From: Seonamhaeicola sp. S2-3
Lineage (GTDB): Bacteria > Bacteroidota > Bacteroidia > Flavobacteriales > Flavobacteriaceae
Length of the DNA: 64,000 bases
NCBI RefSeq assembly: GCF_001971785.1
Contig: NZ_CP019389.1
Location: 3,359,001-3,423,000 of the forward strand
Direction: 5' to 3'
This document shows, in pieces, positions 18,209 to 27,825 of the stretch. Within the stretch, counting starts at the first letter, position 1, and the number at the start of each line of letters is the position of its first letter. The notes beneath the pieces are model-generated. The model saw nothing but the letters and a program-made list of their open reading frames with translations. It searched no databases and was not told the DNA's origin. The translations under genes and the position numbers were made by a program.

Positions 18209-19363
18209 ATGAAAAAACTTATACGAATTACCACAATCCCTGGTTCTATTAATGGTTTACTTAGAGGGCAACTTAAATTTATGTCTGCTCATTATGAGGT
18301 TATTGGCATATCTTCAAATGATGAAGGGTTTTTAAAAGAAGTAAGTGAAAGAGAAAACTTTAGACCTATAGCTGTAGAAATGACAAGGAAAATTTCACCT
18401 TTAATAGATATTATAGGCGTTATCAAGCTATACACAATTATTAAAAAAGAAAAACCTTTTATTGTACACACACATACCCCAAAAGCTGGCACACTAGGGA
18501 TGATAGCTGCAAAATTAGCTGGAGTACCACACAGGTTGCATACCATTGCTGGTTTACCGCTTATGGAAGCTACAGGAATTAAAAGAAAAATATTAAACAA
18601 GGTTGAAAAACTAACCTATGCTTGCGCTACTAAAATTTATCCTAACTCATACGGGTTAAAAACCATAATACTTAATAACAAATTCACTACTGAAGATAAA
18701 TTAAAAGTAATTGGTAACGGGAGCTCAAATGGTATAAATACAGAACACTTTAACCCCAAAAAATATGATGATGAGTTTTGTATAAAGCTTAGAAAAGAAT
18801 GGAATATAAATAAAAATGATTTTGTATTTGTATTTATTGGCAGATTGGTAGCCGATAAAGGTATTAATGAATTAATTGCTGCTTTTAACAAGTTATGCAA
18901 AAACAATACTAATATAAAATTACTTCTAGTAGGTAAACAAGAAGAACATTTAGACCCTTTAAAACCAGAAACGTTGTCGTCAATAAAAACTAATAAACAA
19001 ATAGTATTTGCAGGGTGGCAAAATGATGTTAGACCTTATTTTGCAATTTCTAATGCTTTGGTATTTCCTAGTTACCGAGAAGGCTTCCCTAATGTAGTAC
19101 TTCAAGCAGGTGCTATGGAATTAGCATCTATTGTAACAGATATTAATGGCTGTAACGAAATTGTAAGCCACAATGAAAATGGCATTATAGTACCCGTAAA
19201 AAGCACAGAGAAACTTTATGAGGCAATGCAAGGTTTTTTATTAAAAACTAAAGAAGAACTTAGAGCTATGGGTAAAAAATCTAGAGATAGAATTGTAAAA
19301 ATGTATGACCAGCAATTTGTTTGGGATACGCTTTTAAAAGAATACAAAAACCTGAAACATTAA
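18209..19363 (+). CDS. Glycosyltransferase family 4 (CapM/PglA-like)
   Basis: This 384-residue GT-B enzyme has an N-terminal MKKLIRITTIPGSINGLLRG segment and a HTHTPKAGTLGMIAAKLAGVPHRLHTIAG block. The latter is characteristic of CapM-type enzymes, which add an early sugar to undecaprenyl-linked intermediates. Its donor-domain signature is SYREGFPNVVLQAGAME, followed by TDINGCNEIV. It opens the second cluster behind its own promoter. Downstream lie a PglC-like initiating enzyme and a PglD-like domain, so a Pgl-type second-sugar transfer is plausible. Confidence 0.85.
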   Translation: MKKLIRITTIPGSINGLLRGQLKFMSAHYEVIGISSNDEGFLKEVSERENFRPIAVEMTRKISPLIDIIGVIKLYTIIKKEKPFIVHTHTPKAGTLGMIAAKLAGVPHRLHTIAGLPLMEATGIKRKILNKVEKLTYACATKIYPNSYGLKTIILNNKFTTEDKLKVIGNGSSNGINTEHFNPKKYDDEFCIKLRKEWNINKNDFVFVFIGRLVADKGINELIAAFNKLCKNNTNIKLLLVGKQEEHLDPLKPETLSSIKTNKQIVFAGWQNDVRPYFAISNALVFPSYREGFPNVVLQAGAMELASIVTDINGCNEIVSHNENGIIVPVKSTEKLYEAMQGFLLKTKEELRAMGKKSRDRIVKMYDQQFVWDTLLKEYKNLKH

Positions 19364-19374
19364 AAATTTATAAA

Positions 19375-20421
19375 ATGCTTAAAAGAATTTTGCTTATTAA
19401 AGGTTTTTTTAAGGATCCTGATAAAAAAAGCTTTTTTAAAATAATTTATGAGTTATTTATTTATGGATGGGCAAAAAAAGAATTCCCTACTGATTATTTT
19501 AGAAAATTTCTATACCGAAAAGGTGTTACCAACATTACATCATATTTAAGCTTAAAAGAATTTTATAGTATCATTGATTCTAAAAAAATTTTAGTACCAG
19601 ATATTGCTACTATTCTAGAAAGTAAACTGAGTTTTTCTTTATTTACTGATAAACATAATTTACCCGCCCCACAAATTATTAGTTACAATATTGGTAAAAA
19701 CTTTTACTTTAATTCTAAACACTATATAATTAATTCTAAAAATGAATTAATTGATTTTTTTGCAAAAGTATTTAACAACTCTAAAGAAGCTGCTTTATTT
19801 TTAAAACCTATAAACGGTATTGGCGGTAAAGGGTGTTTACTTTTTAACAAAGAGCAATTTAAACTACAAATTAATGACGACTGTTATAATACGTTAGTAA
19901 ACCATAATTATTTGCATCAAGAAAAAATAATGCAACATCCTACCATAAATAAAATTCATCCTAATGCAATTAATACACTTAGAATTAACACGTATTTAGA
20001 TACAGATGGTAATAGCCATGTTATTTCTGCGCTTATGCGGTTTGGATCTGGAAACTTAGTAACAGACAACGAAAGCTCAGGAGGATTTTATATAGCGCTA
20101 GATATTGAAAATAAAGCTCTTAAAGGGGTTGGTCGCCAAAGTATGTCAAGAAACGGCAATACATTTACGCATCACCCCGATTCTAAAGTAAAGCTAGATG
20201 GTTTTAAAATACCATATATTACAGAATCTATAGAATTAACGCTTTTAGCTGCCAAAATGCTTCCTACACGCATTATTGGTTGGGATATTGCAATAACCCA
20301 AAAAGGCCCTGTAATTATAGAAGGTAACTCGAACCCTTCTCTTAATATGGCAGATATAGCTTATGGGGGACTTTGCAAACATCCTTTAATTAAAAATATT
20401 TTAGATGAAATTAAAAATTAA
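19375..20421 (+). CDS. ATP-grasp family protein (sugar-transfer associated)
   Basis: This is a 348-residue protein from the ATG at 19375. A longer frame reaches back into the upstream gene but would overlap it needlessly. The region ALFLKPINGIGGKGCLLF gives an ATP-grasp glycine loop, LRINTYLDTDG and GGFYIALDIE follow, and IIGWDIAITQKGPVIIEGNSNPSL supplies the C-terminal metal/ATP-binding Glu and Asn residues. Members of this polysaccharide-linked ATP-grasp group are thought to ligate a carboxylate to an amine or hydroxyl. It lies between a GT4 gene and a CapK-like gene. A role in attaching an amino or organic acid to a sugar is inferred only. Confidence 0.78.
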   Translation: MLKRILLIKGFFKDPDKKSFFKIIYELFIYGWAKKEFPTDYFRKFLYRKGVTNITSYLSLKEFYSIIDSKKILVPDIATILESKLSFSLFTDKHNLPAPQIISYNIGKNFYFNSKHYIINSKNELIDFFAKVFNNSKEAALFLKPINGIGGKGCLLFNKEQFKLQINDDCYNTLVNHNYLHQEKIMQHPTINKIHPNAINTLRINTYLDTDGNSHVISALMRFGSGNLVTDNESSGGFYIALDIENKALKGVGRQSMSRNGNTFTHHPDSKVKLDGFKIPYITESIELTLLAAKMLPTRIIGWDIAITQKGPVIIEGNSNPSLNMADIAYGGLCKHPLIKNILDEIKN

Positions 20422-20428
20422 CTAAATC

Positions 20429-21712
20429 ATGTTTTCAATTATAAGCCCCAAGCAATTCTTATACAAAATACTTGACCTAGTAAAAAAAAATAAAAACAAC
20501 CACTATAAAGAAGTAAAAAACTTAGTTGAAAAAGGAACAAATAACACCTCTCAATTAAAAGCGCTCTTACAGCACGCTTGTACTAGTACCATTTTCTATA
20601 ATAAATTTGATTATAAAAAAGGAATTAAAGCCTTCCCCGTAATTAATAAAAACACTATAAAAACAAATTATAGTAGTTTTCAATCTGAAAAATTTAAAAA
20701 AGCAAAATGCAGAATAGTAGCAACAAGCGGTTCTACTGGAATTCCTTTTAAAGTACATCAAAACTTAATCAAAATACTTAGAAATACTGCAGATAATTTA
20801 TATTTTTCAGAATTGGCAGGCTATAATATAGGTAACAAACTCTATTATTTTAGAATGTGGAATGCCTTTGATAAAAAAGGGGTATTAGAAAGATGGATAA
20901 TGAATATGATACCTATTGATGTTTTTGAACTAACAGATGTTTTTTTTAGTAATTTTTTAAAAAAAATTAAAAATAATAAATCACCAAAAAGTTGGATTGG
21001 GTATGCTTCCTCATTTGAAACAATGTGCAAGTATTTAGAAAAAAATGAAAAAAAACCTATAAACTGCAACTTAAAATCAGTTATTGCAATTTCAGAAAGT
21101 TTATCACCTTACACCAAACAAACACTAAAAAAATACTTTAATGTAGATGTTGTTTCTAGATATTCAAACGTTGAAAACGGCATTATAGCCCAACAATTAC
21201 CCAGTACTTCATATTTTATTTTAAACACAGCTAGTTATTACGTAGAAATCCTAGATATTAATTCTGATAAACCTGTTGAATTAGGACAAAAAGGTAGAAT
21301 TGTTATAACCGATCTATTTAATTTTAGTGTCCCAATGATTAGATATGATACTGGTGATATTGGAGTTATGGAAATAATTGATAAAAAGCCTGTTTTAACA
21401 AGTATTGAAGGTAGAAAAATTGATGCTATAACAAACACAAAAGGAGAAATTATAGCTAATAATATCATGCTTCTTCTTAATAATTACCATGAATTAAACC
21501 AATGTCAATTAATTCAAAAAAATAATAAGGTTTATGTTTTTAAAATAAATATAAACGGTGAATTTAAAAATGAAAGAAAATTTATTGATGACTTTAAAAC
21601 CTATTTGGGTGAAGATGCCATCATTAAAGTAGAGTATGTAGATGAAATTCCACTATTGGCTTCTGGTAAAAGACGTGTAATGATTAATGAAACAAACACA
21701 AAAACATCTTAG
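20429..21712 (+). CDS. CapK/phenylacetate-CoA ligase-like adenylate-forming enzyme
   Basis: This 427-residue protein has the AMP-binding P-loop ATSGSTGIPF (TSGSTG at residues 99-104) and the hinge-region block RYDTGD (305-310). It also ends in a region containing ASGKRR typical of PaaK/CapK-like proteins. These enzymes adenylate a carboxylic acid. CapK homologs are common in capsule loci although their substrates are largely unknown. It sits 7 bases after the ATP-grasp gene. Together these may activate an acyl or amino-acyl group for the acyltransferases downstream. Confidence 0.82.
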   Translation: MFSIISPKQFLYKILDLVKKNKNNHYKEVKNLVEKGTNNTSQLKALLQHACTSTIFYNKFDYKKGIKAFPVINKNTIKTNYSSFQSEKFKKAKCRIVATSGSTGIPFKVHQNLIKILRNTADNLYFSELAGYNIGNKLYYFRMWNAFDKKGVLERWIMNMIPIDVFELTDVFFSNFLKKIKNNKSPKSWIGYASSFETMCKYLEKNEKKPINCNLKSVIAISESLSPYTKQTLKKYFNVDVVSRYSNVENGIIAQQLPSTSYFILNTASYYVEILDINSDKPVELGQKGRIVITDLFNFSVPMIRYDTGDIGVMEIIDKKPVLTSIEGRKIDAITNTKGEIIANNIMLLLNNYHELNQCQLIQKNNKVYVFKININGEFKNERKFIDDFKTYLGEDAIIKVEYVDEIPLLASGKRRVMINETNTKTS

Positions 21713-21720
21713 CTCGTAAA

Positions 21721-21755
21721 ACAATTCTTATATTTGCGTGACAATTCTTATATTT
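21721..21755 (+). promoter_or_regulatory. Duplicated promoter-like element
   Basis: The 15-mer ACAATTCTTATATTT occurs at 21721-21735 and again at 21741-21755. The first copy extends to TATATTTG at 21729-21736, an exact TAnnTTTG -7 match. It may give the initiating transferase gene at 21825 its own promoter, with the second copy a duplicated half. Confidence 0.5.
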
Positions 21756-21824
21756 TTCATTTTATCAAAAATAAAAGCTTTTAGTCTATAAAAAGTATAT
21801 CAATTAAATATATAGATTACTTTT

Positions 21825-22451
21825 ATGCCAAACTTAACCAAATCAATGTACTCAATCTTCATAAAAAGACTTATTGACTTTTTTGCCGCTTTAATTGGTT
21901 TTATAATATTGTCTCCTGTTTTTATTGTTGTAACTATTTTTTTATTCTTTAGTAATAACGGTAAACCCTTTTTCTTACAACAACGTCCTGGTAAAAATGA
22001 AAAGATTTTTTCCATTATCAAGTTTAAATCAATGAACGATAAAGTAGATGAACACGGCAACCTCTTAAGTTACGAGCAAAGAATTACAAAAGTAGGAGCT
22101 TTTATAAGAAAATATTCCTTAGATGAAATACCACAACTTATCAATGTAATTAAAGGAGATATGAGTTTAGTTGGCCCAAGACCTCTTTTGGTAGAATATC
22201 TTCCACTATATAACGAAGAACAAAAATTAAGACATAAGGTAAAACCAGGAATAACAGGTTGGGCACAAGTTAATGGAAGAAATACTATATCATGGCAGAA
22301 AAAATTCGCTTTAGATGTGTGGTATGTAAACAACATATCTATACTTTTAGATTTAAAAATCATCTTTCTTACCATTAAGCGAGTTGTGAAAAAAGAAGGT
22401 GTAAATAGTTCAGAAAACTTAAATATGCCTGTGTTTACAGGAAACAATTAA
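21825..22451 (+). CDS. PglC/WcaJ-like initiating phosphoglycosyl transferase
   Basis: This 208-residue protein matches the small monotopic phosphoglycosyl transferases. A hydrophobic re-entrant segment lies at about residues 13-42, KFKSM follows near 67-71, the catalytic Asp-Glu dyad is in SLDEIPQL (D100, E101), then [10 protein letters not shown] and [14 protein letters not shown]. Such enzymes transfer a phosphosugar from a UDP-sugar to undecaprenyl phosphate and start glycan assembly at the inner membrane. The PglD-like acetyltransferase domain encoded next suggests an acetylated amino sugar such as a bacillosamine derivative as first sugar, but that is inference. Confidence 0.9.
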   Translation: MPNLTKSMYSIFIKRLIDFFAALIGFIILSPVFIVVTIFLFFSNNGKPFFLQQRPGKNEKIFSIIKFKSMNDKVDEHGNLLSYEQRITKVGAFIRKYSLDEIPQLINVIKGDMSLVGPRPLLVEYLPLYNEEQKLRHKVKPGITGWAQVNGRNTISWQKKFALDVWYVNNISILLDLKIIFLTIKRVVKKEGVNSSENLNMPVFTGNN

Positions 22452-22469
22452 TTTAAAGCTAGCATATTA

Positions 22470-24230
22470 ATGAGCTTAATGAATAAAAAAACAAATATTG
22501 TTATAATTGGAGCCTCTGGTCATGCTAGGGTTATTATAGATATTTTAGAAAGAAACAACCAATACAACATAGTTGGTTTAATAGATTCGTTTAAACCTGT
22601 TGGTAGTTACATTTATAATTATAAAATATTAGGTCGTGAAAAAGACATTCCTAATCTAAAAAAAACACACAATTTTAGGCACGGCATCATAGCTATTGGT
22701 GATAACTGGACCCGAAAAAAAATTCATGAAAAAATAGTAAAAATAGCCCCTCGTTTTAAATTTATTAATGCTATACACCCTACTGCTGTAATAGGTAAAG
22801 ACGTAAAAATAGGAAAAGGGGTTGTTGTGGTTGCAGGTTCAATAATTAACAGCAATGCAGTTATTGGAGATTTTTGCATTATTAACACCAAAGCCTCATT
22901 AGGTCATGATAGCCAACTAAAAAAATATGCTAGTTTAGCACCAAATAGTACCATTGGTGGTAATGTTAAAATAGGCACCTGTACTGCTATATGTTTAAGT
23001 GCCAGTATAATTCAAGATATCACCATTGGCAAACACTGTATAATTGGTGCTAGCTCACTAATTATAAGAGATGTACCTAATAATTCTAAAGTTATAGGAA
23101 TTCCTGGTAAGGTTATAGAAAAGATAAAAAAAGGAGAAAAATATTTATACCATTCTGAAAGTTTAAAAGCCAAACAGAAAGGTGTATTAGAGATGATTAC
23201 AGAGAAAGATAAATGGCAAAAAACATTGTCTGAAATTGGTAAATATGATTTCTATCACACCTATGAATACCATCTCCTCTCTAAAAAAACTGATGAAACG
23301 CCAGTTCTTATCCTTTATAAAACAGAGAAAAACTCTTTAATAGCACTTCCGCTCCTAATCAGAAATATTCAAAACTCTGATTACAAAGACGCTACTTCTG
23401 TATATGGATATGCAGGGCCTATATGTAATAAATTAGCTTCTAACCTAAATACCTTTGAATACCAACAAACTATTTTTAAATACTTTGAAGCAAATAATAT
23501 TATCTCCGTTTTTTCAAGACTTAACCCTTTTATGCCGTGTCAAACTGAAATTTTAAATGGCTTAGGAAAAATTGTACATCAAGGCAAGGTAGTTAATATT
23601 GATTTAAATTTAGATATTGATATCCAACGCAGAAATTACAGAAGTAGATTAAAAACACATGTTAATAAAGCAAGAAGATTATGCTCTGTTAGAAAAGCCG
23701 TAAACAAAGAAGATTTAGAAGCTTATATTAATATTTACCATGAAAACATGGATCGGGTTAAAGCTAAAAACTTATATTATTTTGAAAAGTGCTACTTTGA
23801 AAATATGGTAAAAAGCCCAAGCTTTGATACAGATGTTCTACTAGCTATTGAGAACGAAACAGGTACCATAGTAGCTGGTAGTATGTTTGTTACTACTAAT
23901 AATAATATTGTACAATACCATCTCTCTGGAACAAAAAATGACTATTTGCACCTAACACCTACTAAACTTCTTATAGACGAAATGCGATTAATAGCTAACG
24001 AAAGAGGTTGTAAATTTTTTAACCTAGGAGGTGGTTTAGGTGGTAGTGATCACGATTCACTTTTTAACTTTAAAGCTTCATTTTCTAAAGACTTTAAAGA
24101 TTTTAACCTATGGAAGTTAATTGTAAATAAAACTGCTTATAATGAGCTTGTTGCAAAAAAAGGAATTAATAAAGATGCTTCATTTTTCCCTTTATACAGA
24201 TTCACTGATGATATAAATGTAAACTTGTGA
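22470..24230 (+). CDS. PglD/NeuD-type acetyltransferase fused to a FemAB-like GNAT domain
   Basis: This is a 586-residue two-domain protein. Residues 1-215 are a sugar O/N-acyltransferase of the PglD/NeuD family: a Rossmann-like NIVIIGASGHARVIIDIL start, then hexapeptide repeats with NTKASLGHDS (H146 is the expected catalytic base) and closing VIGIPGKVIEKI. From about residue 240 a FemAB/CelD-like acyltransferase domain follows, with KWQKTLSEIGKYDFYHTYEYH, RSRLKTHVNKARR and a late FFNLGGGLGG block. PglD proteins normally stand alone, so the fusion is unusual. It overlaps the next FemAB-like gene by 4 bases. A second ATG lies three codons into the frame. The fused domain may modify the same amino sugar after acetylation. 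Confidence 0.82.
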   Translation: MSLMNKKTNIVIIGASGHARVIIDILERNNQYNIVGLIDSFKPVGSYIYNYKILGREKDIPNLKKTHNFRHGIIAIGDNWTRKKIHEKIVKIAPRFKFINAIHPTAVIGKDVKIGKGVVVVAGSIINSNAVIGDFCIINTKASLGHDSQLKKYASLAPNSTIGGNVKIGTCTAICLSASIIQDITIGKHCIIGASSLIIRDVPNNSKVIGIPGKVIEKIKKGEKYLYHSESLKAKQKGVLEMITEKDKWQKTLSEIGKYDFYHTYEYHLLSKKTDETPVLILYKTEKNSLIALPLLIRNIQNSDYKDATSVYGYAGPICNKLASNLNTFEYQQTIFKYFEANNIISVFSRLNPFMPCQTEILNGLGKIVHQGKVVNIDLNLDIDIQRRNYRSRLKTHVNKARRLCSVRKAVNKEDLEAYINIYHENMDRVKAKNLYYFEKCYFENMVKSPSFDTDVLLAIENETGTIVAGSMFVTTNNNIVQYHLSGTKNDYLHLTPTKLLIDEMRLIANERGCKFFNLGGGLGGSDHDSLFNFKASFSKDFKDFNLWKLIVNKTAYNELVAKKGINKDASFFPLYRFTDDINVNL

Positions 24231-25492
24231 TAAACCAAAACCCCTTTCTATCAAAAACATTTACTAACATTTGGCTAAAACATTTTAATTTTGGCAAACC
24301 TCCCTATACTTTTAATTTTATAAAAAAACTCGCTTTTTTTAAACCATTTAAGTTACCGCTTTATGTTAATGTAGGCAGGAATTTAACTAAAGGGATGTCT
24401 TATACATTAGAAAACCATCTAGATTACAAAAGAAAAACGTTCTTAATTTATGATGTACCAGAGTATTTTAATTTGCCCTTTCTAGAAGACAATACGACTT
24501 CCTTAAAACTAAAAAAAATAAAACAATACCCAGGTTACTCTATTAATATAGATAACTACAATAATCTTGACGAATTTTTAAAAACAACTTTTAGTAAAAG
24601 TAGTAACCAAAAACTTAGACGCTATTTAAGACGGTTAGAACTTTGTTTTGATATCTCTTATAAAATGTTAATTGGCCCTACTGATAAAGCTGAATACGAT
24701 AGAGTATTTAATCACTTCCATAGCCTTTTAACAAAACGTTTTAATGATAAAAAAACAACTAACAACAACTTAAACCCAGAGGAATGGAACTTCTATAAAG
24801 AGGTAGCCTACCCTTTAATTTTAGAAAAAAAAGCGGGTTTACACGTTGTTTATAATGGCAACACCCCTATTTGTGTTAGACTTTTATATTTTTCGGAGTC
24901 AATTATATTTGATGCCATAACTGTTTTTGATATAGACTATACCAAATTTCATATAGGTAAAATTTCAATAATGAAAATGCTTGAATGGAGTTTTAATAGC
25001 GATTATAGTTATTTTGACTTCTCAAAAGGCTATTTTGATTACAAAGAAAGTTGGAGCGATTTAAAATATAATTTTGAATACCATATACTGTATGATAGCA
25101 AGTCTATTACTTCAATTGTAATAGCCACTACCCTATCTAGATATTTTAAAATAAAACAGTTTTTAAGAGATAAAGATTTTAATAAAAAATTACACAATCT
25201 CAACTTTATACTAAAAAGCAAAAATATAAACACACAAAAGCCAATTATCCAAGAAATTGGTTCTAAAAACATTGAATATACAAACGATATGTTGGTTAAA
25301 ATTGATTTCTTAGATTTAGAATATTCATTTTTAAGAAAATTTGTTTTTGACTTTTTGTTCTTAAACAGTGAACATATTAAAAACCTTAGTGTTTATAAGT
25401 TTGAAAAAATAAACCAAAATTATTTTTTGATAGAATGTCCTAAAAAACAAACAATAGTTTATCAACAAAAACAAACCTGCAAAATAGTATGA
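24227..25492 (+). CDS. FemAB/CelD-like acyltransferase, tandem paralog 1 (GTG start)
   Basis: This 421-residue protein starts at a GTG that overlaps the upstream TGA by 4 bases. A central GNAT-like domain carries RRYLRRLELCFDISYKM, LLTKRFND, KKAGLHVVYNGNTPI, MLEWSFNSDY and a final FDFSKGYFDYKESW. This resembles the D-G-x-Y-K-W ending of the FemAB/CelD (Acetyltransf_6) group. About 130 further residues form a separate C-terminal region. FemX-type relatives transfer aminoacyl groups from tRNA; CelD/BcsL-type relatives act in exopolysaccharide assembly. This copy is the most divergent of the five (FSKG where the others read MGxG or LGNG). The substrate is unknown. Confidence 0.72.
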   Translation: MINQNPFLSKTFTNIWLKHFNFGKPPYTFNFIKKLAFFKPFKLPLYVNVGRNLTKGMSYTLENHLDYKRKTFLIYDVPEYFNLPFLEDNTTSLKLKKIKQYPGYSINIDNYNNLDEFLKTTFSKSSNQKLRRYLRRLELCFDISYKMLIGPTDKAEYDRVFNHFHSLLTKRFNDKKTTNNNLNPEEWNFYKEVAYPLILEKKAGLHVVYNGNTPICVRLLYFSESIIFDAITVFDIDYTKFHIGKISIMKMLEWSFNSDYSYFDFSKGYFDYKESWSDLKYNFEYHILYDSKSITSIVIATTLSRYFKIKQFLRDKDFNKKLHNLNFILKSKNINTQKPIIQEIGSKNIEYTNDMLVKIDFLDLEYSFLRKFVFDFLFLNSEHIKNLSVYKFEKINQNYFLIECPKKQTIVYQQKQTCKIV

Positions 25493-26628
25493 TTAAAAAA
25501 CAAGACTTTTATTCTAGTTTTTTTGAAAAAAACAACATTCCTGTTGCATATAAATCTATTGCATTTAAAGACCAAAAAATCTACACATCTCAGGCTACTT
25601 CTAACAATTTAAAATCAACATATTCATACACTTACGTTCCAGATTATATTACATGTGCTCCTAAGCACAAACTAAAAATAAAAAACATATTCTTAAAACA
25701 TGGTTACGCTGCCAACTTATCTAACTACAAAACAATTGATGACTATGTAAAAACAGCTTTTAAAAGTAGTTTTAGAAATAATATTAAACGGTCTTTAAAA
25801 AGAACAGAACTTTGCTTAAATATTGATTACAAAATGTATTATGGAGCAATAGAGCAAGAAAATTATAATAATTTAATGCAATTGTTTCATAAAATGTTAT
25901 CTAAACGTTTTAATAACGTAAATGCACGAAACCTGACACTAGAAAACTGGGACTTTTATGAAAAAAATGCCTATAATTTAATTCTTCAAAAAAAAGCATG
26001 TCTGTTTGTTATTTACAACAATAATACACCAATTGCTTTTTCTTTAAGTTTTGTTTTTGATAAAATATTTTATTTTGCCATACCAACTTTCAATCTAGAT
26101 TATTCAAAATTTACCCTTGGCAATGTGGTTATATATAAAAATTTAGAATGGTGTATTAACCATAAATTCAAACTTTTTGATATGGGGTATGGCGGCTTTG
26201 AAAACAAAGTTAATTGGTGTGACACCACTTATAATTTTGAACATCATATTATAAGTAAGCAAAACAATTTAAGAGCTAACCTACACGCTTTCTTTCTTAC
26301 TTATAAGTATAAGTTAATTAACTTTTTAATAGACAAAAAAGTAAATATCAAAATCAGAAAATTTTTAAATAAACTTAAAAAAACACCTGTACAACCTATA
26401 ATAACCTTTAATATAACTTCTTGTGATAAAACTTATAATAAAAATAATCTACTAGCAATTGATTTAGATTCTGAAAACTACCAGTATTTAAAAAAACCAC
26501 TGAATGATTTTTTATACTCTAACCAAGAAAAAATTGTAGATGTTTCAATTTTTAAAATTAAAGAAGAGAATAACACGTATCTGATTAAAGGAAATAAAAA
26601 ACAAATAAAAATAAAGGTTGTACAATAA
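25489..26628 (+). CDS. FemAB/CelD-like acyltransferase, tandem paralog 2
   Basis: This 379-residue paralog shares the same landmarks: RTELCLNIDYKMYYG, KMLSKRFNN, KKACLFVIYNNNTPI, FNLDYSKFTLGN, LEWCINHKFKLFDMGYGGFENKVNWC and YNFEHHII. A C-terminal part of about 110 residues ends in a FKIKEENNTYLIKG strand pattern also seen in the other copies. The start overlaps the upstream stop by 4 bases (ATGA), which suggests translational coupling. It has no signal peptide or membrane segment, so it should be cytoplasmic. Here EYK of the motif reads ENK. Confidence 0.72.
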   Translation: MIKKQDFYSSFFEKNNIPVAYKSIAFKDQKIYTSQATSNNLKSTYSYTYVPDYITCAPKHKLKIKNIFLKHGYAANLSNYKTIDDYVKTAFKSSFRNNIKRSLKRTELCLNIDYKMYYGAIEQENYNNLMQLFHKMLSKRFNNVNARNLTLENWDFYEKNAYNLILQKKACLFVIYNNNTPIAFSLSFVFDKIFYFAIPTFNLDYSKFTLGNVVIYKNLEWCINHKFKLFDMGYGGFENKVNWCDTTYNFEHHIISKQNNLRANLHAFFLTYKYKLINFLIDKKVNIKIRKFLNKLKKTPVQPIITFNITSCDKTYNKNNLLAIDLDSENYQYLKKPLNDFLYSNQEKIVDVSIFKIKEENNTYLIKGNKKQIKIKVVQ

Positions 26629-26634
26629 TTAATT

Positions 26635-27825
26635 ATGATGTTTAAGATAAAAAGAGAGCAATTTATTTGGGAATTTACTAGAATAGGTAAAATTCCATCT
26701 ATCTATAAATCTATTGATTTTATTAATTGTAAATTCACCAATAACAAACAAATTACATCAAATAATTCACCAGTAATTAGCATAACTCTTTTCCCTACAT
26801 TTTTAAAAGCTAATTTAGTTAATGAAAGTAAATATGTGTTAAAAAAAATTAATCATAAAAACTTTTCTGGTGCTGGAGTTAATGTAATAAAAAGCAACTC
26901 TATAGATGATTTCTTAAAGCAAGAACTAAAATCTCAAATAAGGAAAAATTTAAATAGAACAATAACCAGACTTGAAAAATGCTTCGAAATATCTTATAAC
27001 TATTATTTTGGTTCTATTACCGAAGAGAAACTTTCATTTTTACTAAGCAACCTAAAACTTATGCTTGAAAAACGGTTTGATCAAAAAAACATGCTCAATA
27101 ATTTTTTAAGCAAGTGGGATATTAATACAAAAGATTTATTTAATTTAATAAACACAAAAAAAGCATCTCTGTTTGTAGTTTATGACAGAGATAAACCTAT
27201 TAGTATTTCTGTTAATAGGCATTATAATGATACCATTTTATTTAGTGATATTAACGGCTACAATCTAGATTATAGCAAATTTGGACTGGGACATTTAGAT
27301 AATTACCTATTAGTTAAATGGTGTATTGAAAATGAATATAAATTTTTAGACTTAGGAAATGGTGTTGTAGAATATAAAAAACGGTGGTGTAATACTTTCT
27401 ATGATTTTGAATATCATATATATTATAAAAAAGGCTCTGTTACTGCGTTAACTCTAGCTTATTTTGAGATATTCAAAATTAATATTAAAAATACAATCAA
27501 GAAATTAAAGGTTGATGATTGGGTTAAAAGAATATTAAATAAATTAAAACATAAAATATCTAACCCAAAAAGGGAAAATGTAAAATATATAAAGCCAGAA
27601 ATTACAACTTTTAAAGAGCTAATAAACTCCAATAGTTTTAAACTAATTAATATTGACAATTCAGAATATCATAATATAAGAGAGCATATATATAACCAAC
27701 TATATTTAAAGCAAGTTAATATTAATAACATAAAGGTATATGTTCAAAAAGATACTCCTAGCACATATTTTATTAAAATGCCAAAAGAAACCATTAAAAT
27801 TGTATTAACAGATTATGAGTCATAA
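26635..27825 (+). CDS. FemAB/CelD-like acyltransferase, tandem paralog 3
   Basis: This 396-residue paralog has RLEKCFEISYNYYFGSI, LMLEKRFDQKN, KKASLFVVYDRDKPI, YNLDYSKFGLGH, VKWCIENEYKFLDLGNGVVEYKKRWC and FEYHIYY. An ATG codon precedes the one used here by no distance (ATGATG), so the start is ambiguous by one codon. It overlaps the next paralog by 11 bases. A basic linker rich in Lys (about residues 280-320) separates the acyltransferase core from the shared C-terminal region. The role is inferred as for its neighbours. Confidence 0.72.
   Translation: MMFKIKREQFIWEFTRIGKIPSIYKSIDFINCKFTNNKQITSNNSPVISITLFPTFLKANLVNESKYVLKKINHKNFSGAGVNVIKSNSIDDFLKQELKSQIRKNLNRTITRLEKCFEISYNYYFGSITEEKLSFLLSNLKLMLEKRFDQKNMLNNFLSKWDINTKDLFNLINTKKASLFVVYDRDKPISISVNRHYNDTILFSDINGYNLDYSKFGLGHLDNYLLVKWCIENEYKFLDLGNGVVEYKKRWCNTFYDFEYHIYYKKGSVTALTLAYFEIFKINIKNTIKKLKVDDWVKRILNKLKHKISNPKRENVKYIKPEITTFKELINSNSFKLINIDNSEYHNIREHIYNQLYLKQVNINNIKVYVQKDTPSTYFIKMPKETIKIVLTDYES

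Noticed and set aside
21721-21755. Duplicated 15-mer as an attachment site of a mobile element
   Set aside because: No integrase or transposase is nearby, and the repeats are only 20 bases apart; a promoter duplication fits better.
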